Origin: Cristatella mucedo
Lineage: Eukaryota; Bryozoa; Phylactolaemata; Cristatellidae
Length of the DNA stretch: 64,000 bases
NCBI GenBank assembly: GCA_009760855.2
Contig: WPIO01000007.1
Coordinates: forward strand, 8,881,001 to 8,945,000
Direction: 5' to 3'
Position 1 is the stretch's first letter. The number at the start of each line of letters is the position of its first letter. Under the pieces are notes generated by a model. The model was not told the DNA's origin and made no database searches. It saw nothing but the letters and a program-made list of their open reading frames with translations. A program made the position numbers and the translations under genes. Below are positions 52,007-63,000 of this stretch, one piece after another.

Positions 52007-52870
52007 CATAGCAATTAGCAACGCTACCAAGTGTTGTTTAGTGTTAAATCTACACTTGGCCCTCCTTACGTGCAGTCAACTAGATGGTCTTAGGGCATGC
52101 CGAGTGGCGTTAGCCCAGTGCTAGAAATGGGCATAGTCTGTGCACTGTTGCCTTCACACTACCGTGCATGTCCAAGTATCTCTAAAAACAAACAACGCCG
52201 CTGTTTTCACACTGCCGTTGAATGGTGAAACTGCCCTTTTGAAATACATTTTTAAAGGACCGAAGATGCTTTTGCTCATTATGTTTTGTCTAATACGCTG
52301 ATCACCAGCTGATCACCACCGTGAAAAACATTATGTTTATTGAGCACATCCGTTCTTTGTGCATCGGTGTAATGCTTCAGGGTCGAATGGTACTTCGCAT
52401 AAACTAGGGGTCGGCAATACTTCTGCTCTCGAGTGCACCTGTATACACTCGAGAGCAGAAGTATCGATGAGCCCTTGTTAATACGAAGTATTAGGCATTT
52501 TGACCCTAAAACATTAGACAGAAGCACGAGGACAAATTAGCCCAATAAGCATAATGCAGTTCACAATAGCATTTTCATAAACCTGTTTATTTTAAAAGAA
52601 AAATAACAAGAGAAAGTATATTCGACCCAAGTTCATTTAAAATGAGGATTACCCCATTTTTACAGCACCTTGAAAACGACTGCACTGTCTGTTTTAGGAG
52701 GTACTAGGCCGAGTGCAGTAGTGTGAAAACAACAGTGCACCATCTATGCTAATTTCTTAGTTTCATGCTATTGCCAATGCATGCCTAAGACTGTCTAGTT
52801 GATTACCTTTAAAAAGGGCCAAATGTCGACTTAGCACTAAACAGTACTTGGTAACGTTTCGATTGCTATA
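52007..52870. mobile_element. 860-bp foldback (full-length inverted repeat) element
   Basis: The ends are ATAGCAAT ... ATTGCTAT. The left half (52009-52440) is an imperfect inverted copy of the right half (52441-52868) throughout. Examples: CTACCAAGTGTTGTTTAGTG pairs with TTACCAAGTACTGTTTAGTG reversed; GTGCACTGTTGCCTTCACAC with GTGCACTGTTGTTTTCACAC; AACATTATGTTTATTGAGC with GCATTATGCTTATTGGGC. At the centre, 19-base arms (52417-52435 and 52446-52464) are perfect around a 10-base spacer. No transposase is present. Confidence 0.8.
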
Positions 52871-53117
52871 TAATTAAGAATTGGTGAGTCGGTGATATAC
52901 AACCTGAAGAATATGGCTATGAAAGGTATCATCGATACAGCTAAGACACTCTGCCGCCTACATGTCATTATACCTGTTAGGACGGACTAAGAAAGAGAAA
53001 ATCTTTAGGCATCATTTTGCCCTACGAGGCTCAAAGCCTGTACTCTGCTAAAAGGGAAGCAAGTTGGTATGGATACAATCAGGAGTCGACTAGATGAACA
53101 AGCTATGTTTGTTCGGA

Positions 53118-53265
53118 ATTGTCCACTGCAAGCGGTGGTGATAGCCTTAAGGGCTATTACCACCACTTGCAGTGGACAATAAAGGATTGCCTGCTGCACG
53201 ACTCAGGCCGACGATCTGGGTCGTGAAGAGCGAGCATCTTACCCTTTGGGCTAAGAGGGGGGTGA
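53118..53265 (-). mobile_element. SINE-A copy with folded-back end
   Basis: A minus-strand SINE-A (B-box side GACTCAGGCCGACGATCTGG, head TTACCCTTTGGGCTAAGA). Its body end is a 29-base near-perfect inverted repeat, ATTGTCCACTGCAAGCGGTG with its complement at 53152-53180. A short piece of a plus-strand SINE-A thus lies head-to-head with it. Confidence 0.75.
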
Positions 53266-53459
53266 TGCAGTACCTAGTGCAATGAGTCTTCACAGATATT
53301 TTTTTCAAACAAGACAATAGACCTACACATGCGGCTAAGGTTCTTCAATTTTTTCACTAAATTTGAATGCAATCAAGGGCCATTACACTAGGTGATTAGC
53401 CAAGTCAATCTTCAGAACCAAAATCATTGTCTCTGGATGAAGTGAATAGAATAATAAAT

Positions 53460-53634
53460 CAATCCTAGCTGATTAAACAGCCTCTTTTTGTATAGCGACA
53501 GAAGAGCCTTTACGGCTATCACCACTGCTTGCAGTGGCGATAAAGGATTGTCCACCGCAGGAATCGAGCCCACGACCTCGGGACCGAGGTCGTGAAAGCA
53601 ACCGCCTTACCTAGTGTGCCATCACGGCTCACCA
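53460..53634 (-). mobile_element. SINE-A copy, young subtype
   Basis: Near-identical to 37246-37430. B-box complement GGAATCGAGCCC, A-box complement CCTAGTGTGCCA, body TATAGCGACAGAAGAGCCTT, tail CTGATTAAACAGCCTC. Confidence 0.88.
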
Positions 53635-54120
53635 AGCGCCAAGGTCAGATAGGTAATATCACATCTAAAGAATCGCTTTTCTCAACTTTACTAAACGATT
53701 GGAGACGATAATGCCAGATTTTTGCAAAGGTTTAGTCAGCTCTATGCCACAGCAGCTCAGACAGGTTATTGCTTATTACAGACGTATGACTTCACTTCAG
53801 CACTTAACATTAATATACCTGCACTAAAATTTTGCTAAGCTATTACATAAGCTTACTTTATATATATTTCGCATGATTACAGAAGGTAGCATTAGCGATG
53901 ATTTTTATACCCGAGTCGAAAGTTTATGGGTCTGGCGGCGATTTAAGGCAACCTCGCCCATACTTCGGCTCTCTATCTCTCTCATTAAGGCAAAATAACA
54001 CACAGGTCTAGAAAACACAACTGTAATGAATAGCTGCTAAATCTAGTACTTAGAGTATTCTGAGCATTATATATCAATCCTCATGTCATTTAGGACTGCA
54101 GCAAAAGCATCAAAACATAC
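53635..54120. other. Intron sequence of the minus-strand gene
   Basis: AT-rich; no repeat or exon recognised apart from the neighbouring exon. Confidence 0.3.
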
Positions 54121-54239
54121 TTGGAACGTGATGGAGTCTTGAAAGTGATTTCTAAATCACTAAGTTCCTGGTAAGAAATGTCACGTGCATCATCGGTAGA
54201 TGGAGTCCCCACAGCGGTTTTCAAAGTGCTTTGATTTTT
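54121..54239 (-). CDS. Unidentified minus-strand gene, internal exon
   Basis: Acceptor AACGTTGCAG|A with TTTCTTTC upstream; donor TCCAA|GTATGT. The 119-bp exon encodes KNQSTLKTAVGTPSTDDARD and ISYQELSDLEITFKTPSRS, a polar, Ser/Thr- and acid-containing stretch. Its phase (starts in frame, leaves two bases AA) fits the exon upstream at 58768 (ends on a codon boundary) and the last exon at 47083 (supplies one base). It was identified by splice signals and phase, not by homology. Confidence 0.45.
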
Positions 54240-54547
54240 CTGCAACGTTATGTTGTGAAAGAAACGTTTAAAATGCCAATACAGTAAATATAAGAAGTAT
54301 TCATACACTGATCTAGCTACTAATACTGGCGGGAAAATGTAGCAGTGAGTAAAAAATACACTAGCAGTCACTATTTCTCAGGGAGCATCAATTTGATTAT
54401 CAGCAACCAGCGCTAAAAACACAAACACACATTTGCTAGAGTACACGTATTAACAAAAAGCCCTTTCTGCTAATGATTCTCATTAAATACAACACTGATC
54501 CAATAAATCCACTCAAGCTGGGATTAAAGATTGGGTCTCAAGAAACA

Positions 54548-54980
54548 TAGCTAATAATACTAATAACACGTGTATAGCATCCAAAGAGAGCTAAATCTCT
54601 TTCTAGACCCTTATATGCTGTAAAGAAAGAATGTCAATTAATTATAACAAATGCAGTGTCATCACGCTTAAGCCTAAAAATCCAAATGATAATTCCCACG
54701 GACCCCGGAAAAGCTGTGAGGAACAGGTACATCTGAGCTCTTTTTAATTGTCGTGGGATTTCATGAAGCATCACGTGGTACGAGTGAGGATATATCGAAA
54801 CGTCAGCCTGGAGCGAGTTTCAGGCTTAGGGAGCCTACGACCTAAGGAACCGGTCTCCATAGGATTCGAGGTTGGGTTGTGGCTCAACTAAACGACTTCA
54901 GTCAGAAGACCAGGTGGTACTATTCCAAGCCTGATTGGAAAGTAGTACTGACAGGCAGGCTGGAGCAAGAGATTAAAGGG
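54548..54980 (-). pseudogene. LINE-A 3' end, old
   Basis: AATACTAATAACACGTGTAT, tail GCATCCAAAGAGAGCTAAAT, CTCTTTCTAGACCC, and the C-terminal block with GTTTCAGGCTTAGGGAGCCT. It is diverged. Confidence 0.65.
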
Positions 54981-54984
54981 ACCA

Positions 54985-56150
54985 ATAATAATACGTGTAT
55001 AGTGCCACAAGAGAACTAAATCTCCTTCTAGACACTTTACATATAAGGAAGTACGACCACATGATTAGTGTTCCACGCATAATACGGTTAGCGATTACTT
55101 GCGATACTTACAATTACTTGTCAGCACGAATAAGCACACAAAGGACAAATCACAAGGACCCAGCAAATGCTGTGAAGAACAGGTGCATTTTAGCTTAACA
55201 ATATATTGTATAGCTTAGTCTTTGTATAGCTCCCGAAGAGAACTTAATCTTTATTCAGGTGCTTCACATATGCCAGAAGGCTCGAGCCCACAACCTCGGC
55301 TATCAAAAACATTCACATCGACCTTGGTCGAGGCGAGCACTTTAACCACTGGGCCAAACTAGCGAGCTTTTTATTAAATCCGGGGTCAAGTCCGGGGATG
55401 TGACGTCAGTCAGGAGTGAATTCGAGGTTTCATTCAGCATTCGAACTAAAGGCACGTCATCCAAAGGATTAGAGGCTGGATCAAAGCATAGTTAAATGAT
55501 TTCAGTCAGAAGTACAGTGGTGTAATGTGGCAACTGAGGCACTCTAGACAGACAAGCCGGACTGAAGAGTTTTTCATCCACTGTGAGCACCTGATTGCAT
55601 AGGCCAGAAGACCATCGAGTAGTGAGTAACAGAAGTAAAGACAGTATGTCAAAAATGCATAGACCAAATGGATGTGGTATTCCAGTCCAAGCAAACCAAA
55701 ATGTTTGCACCGTTATCTAGGGGAATGCTGGTAGACTTGACTGTGGAGCTACCTCGGTCGTCTACTGAAAGGTCACTTTGGAACAGGCACCCTGATTTTG
55801 GGCACATGCTACGTGAGTTATTCTGATTAAGACTATTTTGAGGATTTGGTTTTGCAATTTCTGACAATGTCCAACACTAATTTTGCCCATAACTAGTAGG
55901 TTGACTTTGATGTCATTTAATTTGATAACGATTGTTGCCATTCAAGTGCGAATCCCAGCAATTCATGCCGCAAGGGAGTAGAGAGTTCGACTAACTGGAA
56001 GGCAGGACGGATACAGCTGAGAGTCGTCTGCATAAAAATGAAAGGTGGGAGGGGGGTGTTTTTGGCGATTACATCGGCAAGAAGAAGAGAAGAAATTATG
56101 AAAAGAAGTGGGCATCATTAGTAAACTATTGGTATGCTTCCTTTCCAGCA
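54985..56150 (-). pseudogene. LINE-A copy interrupted by SINE-B
   Basis: Tail (AATAATAATACGTGTATAGT, CAAGAGAACTAAATCTCCTT) and 3' UTR to 55198, then SINE-B, then the C-terminus and RT from 55371. Readable blocks on the minus strand include SDLSVDDRGSSTVKST and FHFYADDSQLYPSC, where the catalytic YADD is preserved (about 56030). Confidence 0.75.
55205..55370 (-). mobile_element. SINE-B copy inserted in LINE-A
   Basis: Left end is the LINE-A-like tail (TATAGCTCCCGAAGAGAACT, TTATTCAGGTGCTTCACATA), then B-box complement GGCTCGAGCCC and head complement TTTAACCACTGGGCCAAACT. AGCTT occurs at both flanks (55192-55196 and 55365-55369 region), a likely target duplication. Confidence 0.8.
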
Positions 56151-57005
56151 TATCTCAAGTGCTTAGAAAGAGTGGTTACACACTAGCAGCAGTGCTGACT
56201 CAGGTGTGATTAGCTCTATCACCTAACAAGAGCTTGTTAAATTTGAAGTTTTGATATGTGAGTTTGGCTGATCTGCCACAACTCGTTCGGGTGTCTAACA
56301 GGAACGATAGTAGGCAGACCGAGCAGAAGTTACCAAGTTCTCCTGGTTTCGAGTTGCCGTTTGAATGAGTGGCCAAACCTTTTTTAAGTACTGTCGAGTT
56401 CTGTTTTTAGGAAATCAATCCCGAAATGTGCCCTACATGAAATTGATGATGCAGTTCGAGTAACAAACCACAGAAATATATTTTTGACGAATTTGGTACG
56501 TGTATTTGGAAAACTCACTGAATCGTGGCCTCGGAAACAAAAGGCACATTAATTCCTTGTTTATTGCAGAATGCAGTAATGCGGACTTCCAATTTATACT
56601 CTTTTTAGTTTTACTGCATGGTGTAAACCATGTCTGGCATATGGCTACCCACACGCGTGCACATAAAACCCTGTTTATTATTAGAGGAATTTCTAATCAT
56701 TCAATTCAAACCGCCATTGAGGTGCATTTTAAGAAAGGGGGATAATTGACAAATGCAGAATTCGACCTATGCATAGCTGACAGTGCTAGAAACAATATAC
56801 CTCAAAACAACTAAGCCAGAAGTCTTATGTTACTATGGAGCAACTTGCATTGCACTCAAAGCACAAGACACTTTCTATGTGTATATAGTAGTGCCGCCAA
56901 ACTACCAAATCTTTCATTATTCTTGATTTTTTTAAATCTCATTTCGATTTGATGTGTAAAAAATCGTTCCTTCCACTTCTAAGTGATTTTTAAAATTTCA
57001 TTTCG
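56151..57005. other. Unassigned
   Basis: Starts with a scrap of LINE-A tail (CTCAAGTGCTTAGAAAGAGT, 56154). The plus frame 56500-56745 (81 codons, ... HKTLFIIRGISNHSIQTAIE) looks somewhat protein-like, but I cannot assign it and see no splice support. Confidence 0.25.
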
Positions 57006-57009
57006 ACGA

Positions 57010-58480
57010 CTCACCTGGCTCACGTGCACGACCCCACTAACAACAAAGGTCACACCATCGATGAGATATTATCCCAGAATTGTATGCTGTCGTCTCCTGT
57101 TATCACAGAATTCTGCACATCTGATTACATTCAGTCTGCAGTTTCTGCACCCTCCACACCCAGAATCACATGCGAATTTTTGAAAAACATCACGACCCTT
57201 GACACTGATGATGTCAGCATGAAAATGTCTTTATCACTCCTGTTGCTCAATCCTCTATCCAGCCTGTCACCGCTAGTAGAATAATACAACACGACTCTAG
57301 CCGATGTTTTGGCGAGTTTGCACCTCTGACTATGCACAGTTTATGCCACCACTCAAATAGCAGACATCAAACTAGCTAGATCTACTAAGCGAAAGCTTGA
57401 GAAAGTATACAAAAGATCAGTACTGACTGTCCACCGACCGTCTTACAAGGACTACTGTAGATCACAGCGATCTATAATAGCAAAGGCCGAGGCTAGCTTC
57501 TACAAAAATGGTATCGAATCACAGATTCATCCAATGCAATCAATGTCAATCCAATTCAATCAAAAAAATGCATGTCCATCATCAAACATCTTCACAGTAG
57601 CTCCCAGGTTAGCTCTTCCCCCGGTGATCCTAGGCGGTGATCTTGCAGATCGCCTCTCTAGCTTCTTTGTCAGCAAGATAGAAAATATCACAGATATCCT
57701 CCCTAGGATAACCTCATCCTCACATCCTCAGACTCTTCTCCCTCAGTAGCATTCCAACAGGACCCCTCTCCCTAAATTCCTTTCAGCACTTCAATGTCTC
57801 CATTCAAGGCTGCCACGACAGACCTCGACATGAAATTCATTTCCAAGTCAAAGAAGACTACTAGTCCTTTGGACCCTATTCCTACTGATACACAGATTTG
57901 CTGCTGCCACGCATAACCAACGTAAAAAAAAATGCTCTCAGCCTAAGGTCTTGTCCCTGCACCTTACAAAAAGACTTATTAGGCCAGTTAGAAAGCAACA
58001 TTAGATCAATAGAGTGTGAGCAACAAAGACTCCGTACTGCCACTCCTGACCAAGACACTGGAACGACAAGTGGCAGACTAGCTAATCTCTTTTATTGAAA
58101 CTTCAAACCATGCAGGTTCCAGTAATCACTCTATGGAGTCAGCATTGCTTCAGGTGCATGTACCTTCTCAGGAATGCAGATTTATGTAGTCTCACTGCTT
58201 GTTTGCTTGATCTTTTGGCATCGGTTGATCCTGTTGATCCCCAAGTCATGCTCGAGAGCTTTTTATCTCACCTGGGCATCATTGGCACAACACTGCAATG
58301 GTTCAGGTCCTATCTCAGTGGGGGAGAAGCTCCAGAGTATTGACATCAACGGGCAACAATCGACCGAGAAACAACTTACGTACGTAGTACCCGAGGGCTC
58401 TGAGCTTGGACTGCAGATGCACGAAATCTAGGTCTCCTGTTCCAAAGTGACCTTTCACTAAACGATCACATCAGTGCATG
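57010..58480 (+). pseudogene. L2/CR1-group LINE with endonuclease end and RT start
   Basis: It extends further 5' than any other copy here. HDPTNNKGHTIDEILSQN (about 57024-57080) corresponds to the C-terminal H-x-PTHxxGHTLDL motif of apurinic-type LINE endonucleases. After it come the linker KRKLEKVYKRSVLTVHRPSY, LADRLSSFFVSKIENITDIL, and RT pieces (SHLGIIGTTLQWFRSYLSGG, VPEGSELG) up to the ARNLG-like region. Many stops. It belongs to LINE-A or a close relative. Confidence 0.75.
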
Positions 58481-58767
58481 CCTGACTCAGTAGGCTGACT
58501 CAGTTTGAAAACTGCTAGAGGACTACATTGGACACAGCAAATGCTGCACTCACAGAACCGGATCAAGCATGAGCAAACATGTACCACGATAGTCCTAAGC
58601 AGACAATCGAGCACAGATTCAGGGAAAAACTATTGCCCGATATGAAAGTTCTTTGGCAGACCACGAAATCATATTTGGCCAATTACTATTCCCGAGCATA
58701 TGAACAACCATATGCAGAGTAAAACCAAGCACCACTCAGCAATTATTGAGGTAAATAATAAACTTAC
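58481..58767. other. Intron sequence of the minus-strand gene
   Basis: No family recognised. Confidence 0.3.
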
Positions 58768-58982
58768 GACGTCAAAATTATAGGTGATACCCTTGGCAGC
58801 AAGAGCTTTTAGCTTCTTAACAGTCTTAGCAGCAAGTTTCTTAGCAGCAGCTTTCTGTTCACTATCAGTCTTTGGTTGATTGTGTCTCCGAATAGCGACA
58901 GATCGTCCTACGGGCTTCTTGAACTTGCGATTACAACCTTTAAAAGTACTTTCATGGACTTTGTTACTTGGAATATATTCAC
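58768..58982 (-). CDS. Unidentified minus-strand gene, internal exon
   Basis: This is the best-supported exon of the gene. The acceptor is TTTTTTTGTTTTAG|G and the donor GTC|GTAAGT, both close to consensus. The 215-bp exon (2 bases plus 71 codons, no stop in this frame) encodes EYIPSNKVHESTFKGCNRKF, KKPVGRSVAIRRHNQPK, then a Lys/Ala-rich helix (EQKAAAKKLAAKTVKKLKAL) and AAKGITYNFDV. The basic, Ala/Lys-rich composition suggests a nucleic-acid-binding or nuclear/nucleolar protein, but I cannot match a family. G from the upstream exon would complete Gly at the first codon. Confidence 0.7.
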
Positions 58983-59704
58983 CTAAAACAAAAAAATCAT
59001 GGCAGAAAATCCTAAAGAGAGCCTTCAGCAGTATCTAAAGCACTCGGGGTGTGCCTGTGCCGTCATAAATGGGGCAGAGAAGCCAACAGCCCACCACAGC
59101 ACTCATGGTGATTTATTTATATTCACGGTTAGCAACACATTAATGTATCAAGAATAGCAACACTAAGGCAGACTAATGACAGGACTTATATGAGAATTAT
59201 ACTAAATACACTCTCAACAATCTAGAGAGATCACTGCACTCATTCCTCTACCCTTCGACATAGGAAGGCCAAGGCTAAAGACCAAAGGCCACCCAATATG
59301 CATTGGAGAAGAGAACTCTCAGGAAGCTAAACGCCAATGACTGCAACTAATGACTCAGTAAGCTTAATTTAGACAAGCAACTACATTTACAGGTAACTCT
59401 CTGGGCACAGAAAATACTTGCACTTGCTTAACGATGTAAACCCAACAGATTATCCCTCTCACTCCCTCTCTCTCCCTCTCTGTGCAACCCCAACTAAAAT
59501 CATATAAATCCTGCTCTACCATGGCCGCAGTCAGCAGCCTGGTATTAAATTCTATTTGCATAAAATGCTGCATTTAAACAAACGATATTTACAATATCAC
59601 AGCCAGCTCCAGCAATGTAAGTAAACACAGTCTCAATACCACAAGCAACATTTTTTCTACTGATAAACGAATGGCAGCTGAACTCAAAAATTAAGCAGTA
59701 TTAC

Positions 59705-59759
59705 CGAAAGACTTGTCATATCTGAAATGCTCATGCAAGTAATACCAATGACACATCAG
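59705..59759 (-). CDS. Unidentified minus-strand gene, possible upstream exon
   Basis: Acceptor TTTTCTGTTATTAG|C, donor TTTCG|GTAATA (GT, but a weak match). The 55-bp exon encodes LMCHWYYLHEHFRYDKSF and leaves G, which with GT of the next exon makes Gly: the phase fits. The second codon is ATG, so it might also be the start. Short length and the weak donor make this the least certain exon. Confidence 0.38.
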
Positions 59760-59868
59760 CTAATAACAGAAAAGAATTTACACTCTGAGGCTGCATTTAC
59801 AGTGTTAATAAAACACTGCATGCTAACATCTGACTACTGAAGGCAACAACACAGTCGATTTGGTTTAT

Positions 59869-59870
<2 letters not shown>

Positions 59871-59964
<94 letters not shown>
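59871..59964. repeat. (GT)47 microsatellite
   Basis: A pure dinucleotide run of 94 bases. Confidence 0.99.
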
Positions 59965-59966
<2 letters not shown>

Positions 59967-60065
59967 TTGGCAGACAAATGCTCAGGTAATGCGAAAGAAG
60001 CCCGTTCAGAATGAACGCCCGTTCAGAATGAAGCAACACAAGCACGGCAAGGCATTGCCCCCCTC

Positions 60066-60215
60066 TTCACTCAAGAGGTAAGGTAATCTTCACGACCCGG
60101 GTCGTGGGTTTGAGTCTTGCAGTGGGCGATCTTTTATTGTCTACTGCATGCGGTGGCAATAGCCGTTAACACTCTGCTGTTGCTATATAAATGAGATTGT
60201 TAAATCAGCTATTTT
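60066..60215 (+). mobile_element. SINE-A copy
   Basis: AGAGGTAAGGTAATCTTCAC, CACGACCCGGGTCGTGGGTT, B box GGGTTTGAGTC, body TGGGCGATCTTTTATTGTCT, tail GTTAAATCAGCTA. Confidence 0.82.
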
Positions 60216-60589
60216 TTGTTATTGAACTTCTGATATAGTTTAATACAGAGTTGCAGCAGTGCAAGCACGCATTAGTTTCGAGTGCCTGTGATTTGGTGGT
60301 CCTACAATGGAGCTTATAACGAACTGGTTGGATAAAGGAAGCCAAAGCATTTTCACTGGTCAACAAACTTTTACAAAAGTCATGTTACTGAAATAAAATT
60401 ATTCATTCTTATCAATTTTTGCGCTCAACACGAATATAACAAGTCAACTGCAAAATTGGCTCTACTTTTTTATAATCTGCAATAAAGGAGTGTCTATATG
60501 CCAATCTTGGCGGCCACAACCACTATTGCATGCAAAGAGTTTAGGAACTAAGCAGCAGGAAAGGGGAGCATCTGCCGAACTAGCTGTTA

Positions 60590-60992
60590 ATAATAATAAC
60601 AACAACAATAAACTTGATAAAGCACCCTCAGAGAACTCAATCTCTCTCTCGGTGCTTTACATTTGCTGCAAAGGAAACGCGATCGAATGGTGAGTGGTAT
60701 CATGCTTGATAAACAACATGAATAACATGGTTAGGGTTGACATGCACAGGGTCAGCATGCAAGTGTGGTTAGTGGCAGCATGAACAGTGTCAGCACGCAC
60801 AAGCACATAAAGGACGAATCATAGGGACCCACTAAATGCTATCCTAAATAAGTGTGTTTAAGTTCTTTTTAAATGTGGTCAAGTCAGGGGATGTTCTGAC
60901 ACAAGTCGGGAGGGATTTCCAGACTTTGGGAGCATACGAACTAAGTGCACGGTCTTAAAAGGATTTGAGTATTGGTAAACAGTCAGATTCCG
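60590..60992 (-). mobile_element. LINE-A 3' end
   Basis: (TAATAATAATAACAACAACAA) then tail AACTTGATAAAGCACCCTCA, 3' UTR and the last codons. It is cut at 60992 by the tail of a second LINE-A. Confidence 0.85.
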
Positions 60993-60995
60993 AAA

Positions 60996-61510
60996 ATAAT
61001 AATAATAATGCACTTGATAAAGCGCCCTCAGAGAACTTAATCTCTCTAGGCTCTTTACATTTGCTGCAAAGGGAAATGCAATTGAATGGTGAGTAAAATC
61101 ATGCTTGAAAAACAAACAAAATGAATAACATGGTTAGGGGTGACATGCACAGGGTCAGCATGCAAATGTGGTAGGTGGCAGCATGCACAGTGTCAGCACG
61201 CATAAGCACATCAAGGACGAATCACAGGGACCCACTAAATGCTGTCCTAAATAGGTGTGTTTTTAAGTTCTTTTCAAATGTGGTCAGGTCAGGGGATGTT
61301 CTGCAGTTGGGAGGGAGTTCCAGGCTTTGAGAGCATACGAACTAAAAGCAGGTGGTACGATGCTTGGCCTGGTGGGGGAGTAGATCTGAGAGATAGGCTG
61401 GAGCAAAAGAATGAAGTGACCTAAAAGTGAGCGACAAAACCTTGAAGTCGATCTGTTGCTTGACTGGTAGCCAGTGCAGGTCGGCAAGAAGTGGTGTGAT
61501 GTGGTTGAAA
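60996..61510 (-). mobile_element. LINE-A 3' end, second copy in tandem
   Basis: (AATAATAATAATGC) tail, 3' UTR, and the C-terminal block to LLADLHWLPVKQQIDFKVLS. It carries an internal deletion at about 61345. It has the same orientation as its left neighbour, giving a head-to-tail pair. Confidence 0.85.
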
Positions 61511-61855
61511 GTATGAGTCGGTAAGAATGATTCTTTCAGCAATTTTCAGTTAAACAGCTCATAGTGGTGGAAGCTACTGCAACAACAGATTACTCCAGCT
61601 AGCTTTCTAGCCGATGAGCATACATAGCCTGCTACAAGCTAGAAGGAGTAGAGCAGCAGGTAGCTGACCCAAGCACAGTGATAAGTATCTTTCACTTCAC
61701 GATCCGGATAGTGGGCTGACTCCAACAACAGGCAAAATGTACCCCAGCCTTCTCCGTCCTGTTGAATCTGGTTATACTAACCAGCCTGAAATCCTCTAGC
61801 TACCATGGCTTCAGTTCCTAATCACCTAAGCCTCAAAACTCGGAACCGACTGACA
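61511..61855. other. No recognised feature
   Basis: No exon or repeat is recognised here. TTCACGATCCGGATAGTGGG at about 61695 may be a decayed SINE-A scrap. Confidence 0.25.
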
Positions 61856-62012
61856 TCCCGTGCTGGGTTGGTCCAGCGGTTAAGGTGCTCGCCCCGACTA
61901 AGGTCTGGCTGAGGTCGTGGGCTCGAGCCCTGAGGCATATGTGAAGCGCCTGAATAGAGATTTAGTTCTCTTTGGGGGCTATACAAATGAATTATGTTAT
62001 TATTATATTATT
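61856..62012 (+). mobile_element. SINE-B copy, best preserved
   Basis: Head GGGTTGGTCCAGCGGTTAAG with A-box-like GGTCCAGCGG, AAGGTCTGGCTGAGGTCGTG, B box GGGCTCGAGCCC. It is fused to TATGTGAAGCGCCTGAATAG, AGTTCTCTTTGGGGGCTATA and CAAATGAATTATG plus (TTA)n, a tail of LINE-A type. Confidence 0.9.
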
Positions 62013-62129
62013 ATCCCGTGACTTGACATTTAAGCAAAGCTACAAATATACCTGCTCCTTTTAAGCATCTGCTTTGTCCATGCGATTTATTCTTTCGTCG
62101 CTTGTGTACACTTCACTTGGGCATGTTGG

Positions 62130-62892
62130 TAATAATAATAATAATAATAATAATGCACTTGATAAAGTGCCCTCAGAGAACTCAATCTCTCTCTAGGCGC
62201 TTTACATTTGTGCAAAGGGAAATGCAATTGAATGGTGAGTAATATCCTGCTTGATAAACAAACAAAATGAATAACATGGTTAGGGGTGACATGCATAGGG
62301 TCAGCATGTAAATGTGGTTAGTGGCAGCATGCACAGTGTCAGCACGCATAAGCACATCAAGGACGAATCATAGGGACCCACTAAATGCTATCCTAAATAA
62401 GTGTGTTTAAGTTCTTTTTAAATGTGGTCAAGTCAGGAGATGTTGTTCTGACGAAAGTCGGGAGGGATTTCCAGGCTTTGGGAGCATACGAACTACGGGC
62501 ATGGTCTCTAAAGGATTTGAGGTTTGTACGAGGTATTTGTAGACTGTTGGATTCCGAAAAGCGTGTGGTACGATGCGTGGCCTGGTGGGGGAGTAGATCT
62601 GAGAGATAGGCTGGAGCCAAAGAATGAAGGGACCTAAAAGTAAGCGACAAAACCTTGAAGTCAATCCGTTGCTTGACTGATAGCCAGTGTAGGTCGGCGA
62701 GAAGTGGTGTGATGTGGCAACTGCGAAGCTCACGACAGACAAGCCTAGCTGCAGAGTTTTGCACCAGCTGCAATCGCCTGATCGCACATGCCGGTAGGCC
62801 AGTAAGCAGTGAGTTGTAGAAGTCGAGACGTGATGTCACGAAAGCATGGACCAACTTAATCGTGGAATCCTTATTTAAACAAGCCCGAATTA
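62130..62892 (-). mobile_element. LINE-A 3' end with open C-terminal frame
   Basis: (TAATAA)n at 62129-62154, tail, 3' UTR and a 167-codon open frame (62393-62896): HAFVTSRLDFYNSLLTGLPA, QNSAARLVCRELR, LLADLHWLSVKQRIDFKVLS, SYAPKAWKSLPTFVRT. It is a young copy. Confidence 0.9.
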
Positions 62893-62924
62893 ACACTAAT
62901 CACTTGACATACTTCCTTTCTAGT

Positions 62925-63000
62925 CTGCATGAAGAGTGAGAGATTTAGTCCTCTGAGCGTACTGCCTTATAATTAGTATTAGTGTTGCTAGTTGTAGTAG
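62925..63000 (+). mobile_element. LINE-A tail, decayed
   Basis: GAAGAGTGAGAGATTTAGTC and CTCTGAGCGTACTGCCTTAT, followed by an ATT-rich stretch. The match is weak. Confidence 0.4.
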
